A stretch of 64,000 nucleotides of DNA. Origin: Desulfitibacter alkalitolerans DSM 16504. GTDB taxonomy: Bacteria; Bacillota; DSM-16504; Desulfitibacterales; Desulfitibacteraceae. The notes beneath the pieces were generated by a model that was given only the letters and a program-made list of their open reading frames with translations, was not told where the DNA came from and searched no databases. The translations under genes and the position numbers were made by a program. Of the stretch, positions 61,548-64,000 are shown one piece after another. The stretch is taken from contig NZ_KK211102.1 in NCBI RefSeq assembly GCF_000620305.1, forward strand, positions 17,894-81,893, written 5' to 3'. Position 1 is the stretch's first letter; each line of letters opens with the position of its first letter.

Positions 61548-62927
61548 TTAACCAGCTTTAATAACCTTTCCAGGATTTAAAATTGAATTAGGATCTAAAA
61601 TTTTTTTCATTTTTGCTTTAAATTCCAGATCATCCTTGCTGAATGCAAGCTCCATGTAGGGTAATTTTTCTAATCCAATTCCATGTTCTCCCGTTAAGCA
61701 GCCTTCCATATCAAGGGCGGCCTTAAATATCTCTGCACTAGCCTCTTCTGCTCTGTGATGTTCTGCCTCATCCTTTGGATCATACATCAAGTGCGGATGC
61801 AGATTGCCATCTCCTGCATGGGCTATCTGGGCAATGATAATATTATATTTCTGACCCAATTCTGTCACCTTGCGAAACATTTCTGGCAGTTTGCTCCTTG
61901 GAACTGTAGCATCTTGAACCATATAAGCAGGTTTTATCCTTCCTAAAGCTCCATTGCCGGAACGTCTGGCCTTCCACAGATTCTCACGTTCTGCTTCATT
62001 TTCAGCCTTTTTGTAACTGCTGGCACCCATCTCCTTACATATCCCAGCAATAGTATCAATCTGTTCATCAACTTCCACTTCATACCCATCAACCTCAATA
62101 AGCAGCAGGGCTTCAGCGTCCTTTGGGAAACCTAGATTTAAAAAGTCATCTACTGCCCTGAGGGTAGCTCTATCCATGATTTCCAGGGTGGTAGGTATAA
62201 TACCCTTTGAAATGATAGCAGATACTACTTCTCCTGCCTTATCCAGACTGTCAAATATGGCAACCATGGTCCTTACTGCCTCTGGCTTTTTGGTAAGCTT
62301 TACAAGAATTTTGGTAATAACCCCAAAGGTTCCCTCAGAACCATTAAAAATTCCTGCCAGATTTGGCCTGTTATCAGCCGGATTTGGGAAACCACCAAGC
62401 TGTACAATTTCACCAGTTGGCAGTACAACTTCCATACCAAGAACGTGCTCCTTTGTGACTCCGTACTTTACTCCCTTGATTCCCCCTGCGCATTCTGCCA
62501 CATTGCCACCAATGGTAGCAACCTTTAGGCTGGCTGGGTCAGGAGCAAACATGTATCCCATTGACTCTACGGCTTTAGTTAGGTTTAAGTTAATCACACC
62601 TGTTTCCACTAGGGCCGTTTCATTTATAACATCAATATCGAGAATCTTATCCATTTTAGTGAGAACAAGGATTATGCCCCCATCTGGAGTAACAGTTCCC
62701 CCACTTAAACAGGTTCCTGCACCCCTTGGTACTACCTTGATGCCTGTTTCATTGGCAAGCCTCATTATCTCTGCCACTTCCTCTGTACTTTCAGGAAATA
62801 CAACAGCCCCAGGCTGGAATATAAATGGTGAAGAATCATATGCATACATTTCCATGGAAATCTTGCTTGTCAGCACATCATTGTTTCCCACAATTTTTTT
62901 TAATCGATTTATAATGTCTGATGTCAT
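61548..62927 (-). CDS. glcD: GlcD-like FAD-linked 2-hydroxyacid dehydrogenase
   Basis: 459 residues: FAD-binding PCMH domain (VVPRGAGTCLSGG near 62, GGNVAECAGGIKGVKYG near 137) and FAD-oxidase C domain with HAGDGNLHPHLMYD near 358 and CLTGEHGIGLEK near 403. Members oxidise glycolate or D-lactate (or 2-hydroxyglutarate). ATG 62927 follows GGGAGGGCC; the frame open to 62984 lacks support. It heads glcDEF and lies next to a TRAP solute-binding gene and a LarA-like gene, which favours D-lactate or another 2-hydroxyacid. Confidence 0.9.
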   Translation of the reverse strand: MTSDIINRLKKIVGNNDVLTSKISMEMYAYDSSPFIFQPGAVVFPESTEEVAEIMRLANETGIKVVPRGAGTCLSGGTVTPDGGIILVLTKMDKILDIDVINETALVETGVINLNLTKAVESMGYMFAPDPASLKVATIGGNVAECAGGIKGVKYGVTKEHVLGMEVVLPTGEIVQLGGFPNPADNRPNLAGIFNGSEGTFGVITKILVKLTKKPEAVRTMVAIFDSLDKAGEVVSAIISKGIIPTTLEIMDRATLRAVDDFLNLGFPKDAEALLLIEVDGYEVEVDEQIDTIAGICKEMGASSYKKAENEAERENLWKARRSGNGALGRIKPAYMVQDATVPRSKLPEMFRKVTELGQKYNIIIAQIAHAGDGNLHPHLMYDPKDEAEHHRAEEASAEIFKAALDMEGCLTGEHGIGLEKLPYMELAFSKDDLEFKAKMKKILDPNSILNPGKVIKAG

Positions 62928-63004
62928 TGCTGGCCCTCCCTTTGAAGCATGTTCTTCATATGGAAGAAGAATGTATCTTCCCACGCATGGTATTAATTAA
63001 GTAT

Positions 63005-63040
63005 AACGGGCCAGAAGGTAAAACTGGCCCGTTTTTGATT
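63005..63040. terminator. Terminator hairpin between the TRAP gene and glcD
   Basis: ACGGGCCAG and CTGGCCCGT are perfect arms. The T run lies on the plus-strand side (TTTTTGATTTT), while both flanking genes are on the minus strand, where only a weak T-rich tail exists. Confidence 0.65.
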
Positions 63041-63043
63041 TTC

Positions 63044-64000
63044 TTAATAGTTATAATTTAAAACTGCATCAATTAGATCTGCACCAATTTCATTTTCAAA
63101 TTCGGCATAAACTGGCATCATGGCTTCTAACCATACATCTTTATCAACTTCTGTTACAGTCATGCCCTTAGCCTTGATTTCACCTAATAAATTTGTATCC
63201 ATTTCAGCTACCAGGCTTCTTTCAAAGTCTCTTGCCTCAATAGCTGCTTCAAGAATAGCATTTTGCACTTCTGGAGTCATCTCGTCAAAAAGCGCCTTGT
63301 TTATTAGAAGTGGTGCTGCGGCATAAAAGTGGCCTGTCATAGATAAATATTTTTGTACTTCAAAGAAGTTAGAAGTATAAATAATTGGGATTGGGTTTTC
63401 CTGACCATCAACTGTACCCTGCTGCAGGGCGGTAAATAGTTCTCCAAAAGCCATGGGAGTTGGGTCAGCACCTATGGTTCTAAAGCTGGCCATATGGATT
63501 TTATTCTCCATTGTTCTTATTTTTAATCCAGCTGCATCAGATGGCAGCACAACTTCTCTTCTTGAGTTAGTTAAGTTACGAAAGCCATTTTCCCAATAAC
63601 CTAGCCCCAGAATGCCATTTTTCTCTAAATCCTTAAGTATGTCTTGGCCAATGGACCCATCAAGAACTGCATAAGCATGATCTCTAGACTGGAAAATAAA
63701 TGGCAGGTCAAATACTAAAAATGCATTTGAAAATCCAGCCAGGGGAGCTGTGGAAACCAGGGTCATGTCTAATGTTCCCATCTGTACACCTTCAATAGCT
63801 TCCCTTTCATTCCCCAATTGAGAGCTGTGAAACACTTCCACAGTAACTAATCCATCTGTTTTTTCCTTTACTAATTCAGCAAACTTTTCTAGACCAAACT
63901 GATAAGGGTGGTCAGGAGCTAATACGTGGCCAACCTTTAATGACATTTTTTTTGGTGCATCTGTTCCAGCATTGTTATTGCCATCTGAGCCTTTATTTCC
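63044..64000 (-). CDS. TRAP transporter solute-binding protein, DctP family (N-terminus outside window)
   Basis: The frame is open to the window edge. The visible 318 residues begin in a Gly/Asn-rich linker (GSDGNNNAGTDAPKK) typical of lipoproteins just after the lipidated Cys, and then the DctP fold: SLKVGHVLAPDHPYQFG, the carboxylate-binding Arg region GLKIRTMENKIH near 160 and QQGTVDGQENPI near 190. It captures an organic acid for a TRAP permease. The membrane subunits are not in view and may lie upstream. Adjacent oxidase genes suggest lactate, glycolate or a related acid as ligand. Confidence 0.9.
   Translation of the reverse strand, partial: GNKGSDGNNNAGTDAPKKMSLKVGHVLAPDHPYQFGLEKFAELVKEKTDGLVTVEVFHSSQLGNEREAIEGVQMGTLDMTLVSTAPLAGFSNAFLVFDLPFIFQSRDHAYAVLDGSIGQDILKDLEKNGILGLGYWENGFRNLTNSRREVVLPSDAAGLKIRTMENKIHMASFRTIGADPTPMAFGELFTALQQGTVDGQENPIPIIYTSNFFEVQKYLSMTGHFYAAAPLLINKALFDEMTPEVQNAILEAAIEARDFERSLVAEMDTNLLGEIKAKGMTVTEVDKDVWLEAMMPVYAEFENEIGADLIDAVLNYNY

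Noticed and set aside
62176..63000. Open frame of 274 codons on the plus strand
   Set aside because: Antisense shadow of the glcD-like gene; it has no recognisable domain and biased composition.

Overview
The window reads as a chromosomal segment of a strictly anaerobic, corrinoid- and selenium-using Firmicute of the Clostridia type. The grounds are anaerobic (bza) cobamide lower-ligand synthesis, an HdrABC-MvhADG hydrogenase complex, UroD-type corrinoid methyltransferases, molybdenum hydroxylases, an agr quorum-sensing locus, strong GGAGG ribosome sites and sigma-A-like promoters. No rRNA, tRNA, CRISPR array or intact transposase was seen. The species cannot be named from the sequence alone.

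Layout. 1-582: 3' part of a GH25 lysozyme. 734-9737: promoter, cobalamin riboswitch and terminator, then bzaA-bzaB-purF-bzaC-bzaD-bzaE, predicted to make 5,6-dimethylbenzimidazole from the purine intermediate AIR. 9786-16747 (minus strand): a GntR-controlled cluster with two corrinoid proteins, two UroD-fold methyltransferases, an MFS transporter and a DUF1638 protein, probably for demethylating an unidentified methylated compound. 16918-31863 (minus): ygfK, ssnA, two fused about 930-residue molybdenum hydroxylases, a three-subunit xanthine-dehydrogenase-type enzyme and an IclR regulator. 31980-36804: YqhV-like protein, RecQ, a heptad-repeat coiled-coil protein and a purine-type permease. 37273-38929: two divergent toxin-antitoxin-like pairs (MazF/RHH and MNT/HEPN).

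38957-44680: a c-di-GMP-I riboswitch with terminator precedes an agr-like response regulator and kinase. An AT-rich 2.3-kb island follows (M23 peptidase remnant, lipoprotein, coding remnant, DUF4870 protein), then agrB and a small agrD whose predicted ring residue is Ser instead of Cys. The island carries a 42-bp near-copy of the end of the kinase gene and a 39-bp exact copy of part of the downstream hydrogenase gene.

44808-57316 (minus): hypA-B-F-C-D-E, hdrC-B-A, mvhD-G-A and a maturation protease. Two in-frame TGA codons replace conserved cysteines, in MvhD and in the N-terminal nickel-binding motif of MvhA. Each is followed by a compact hairpin at bacterial SECIS distance with nearly the same apical sequence, so both are probably selenoproteins. 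57574-64000 (minus): a LarA-like protein, GlcD/E/F-type 2-hydroxyacid oxidase subunits and a TRAP solute-binding protein, together suggesting uptake and oxidation of lactate, glycolate or a related acid.

The most notable points are selenocysteine at a predicted bridging Ni-Fe ligand of a hydrogenase, the c-di-GMP-gated agr locus with a predicted lactone peptide, the duplicated fragments around the agr island, and purF inside a B12 lower-ligand operon.
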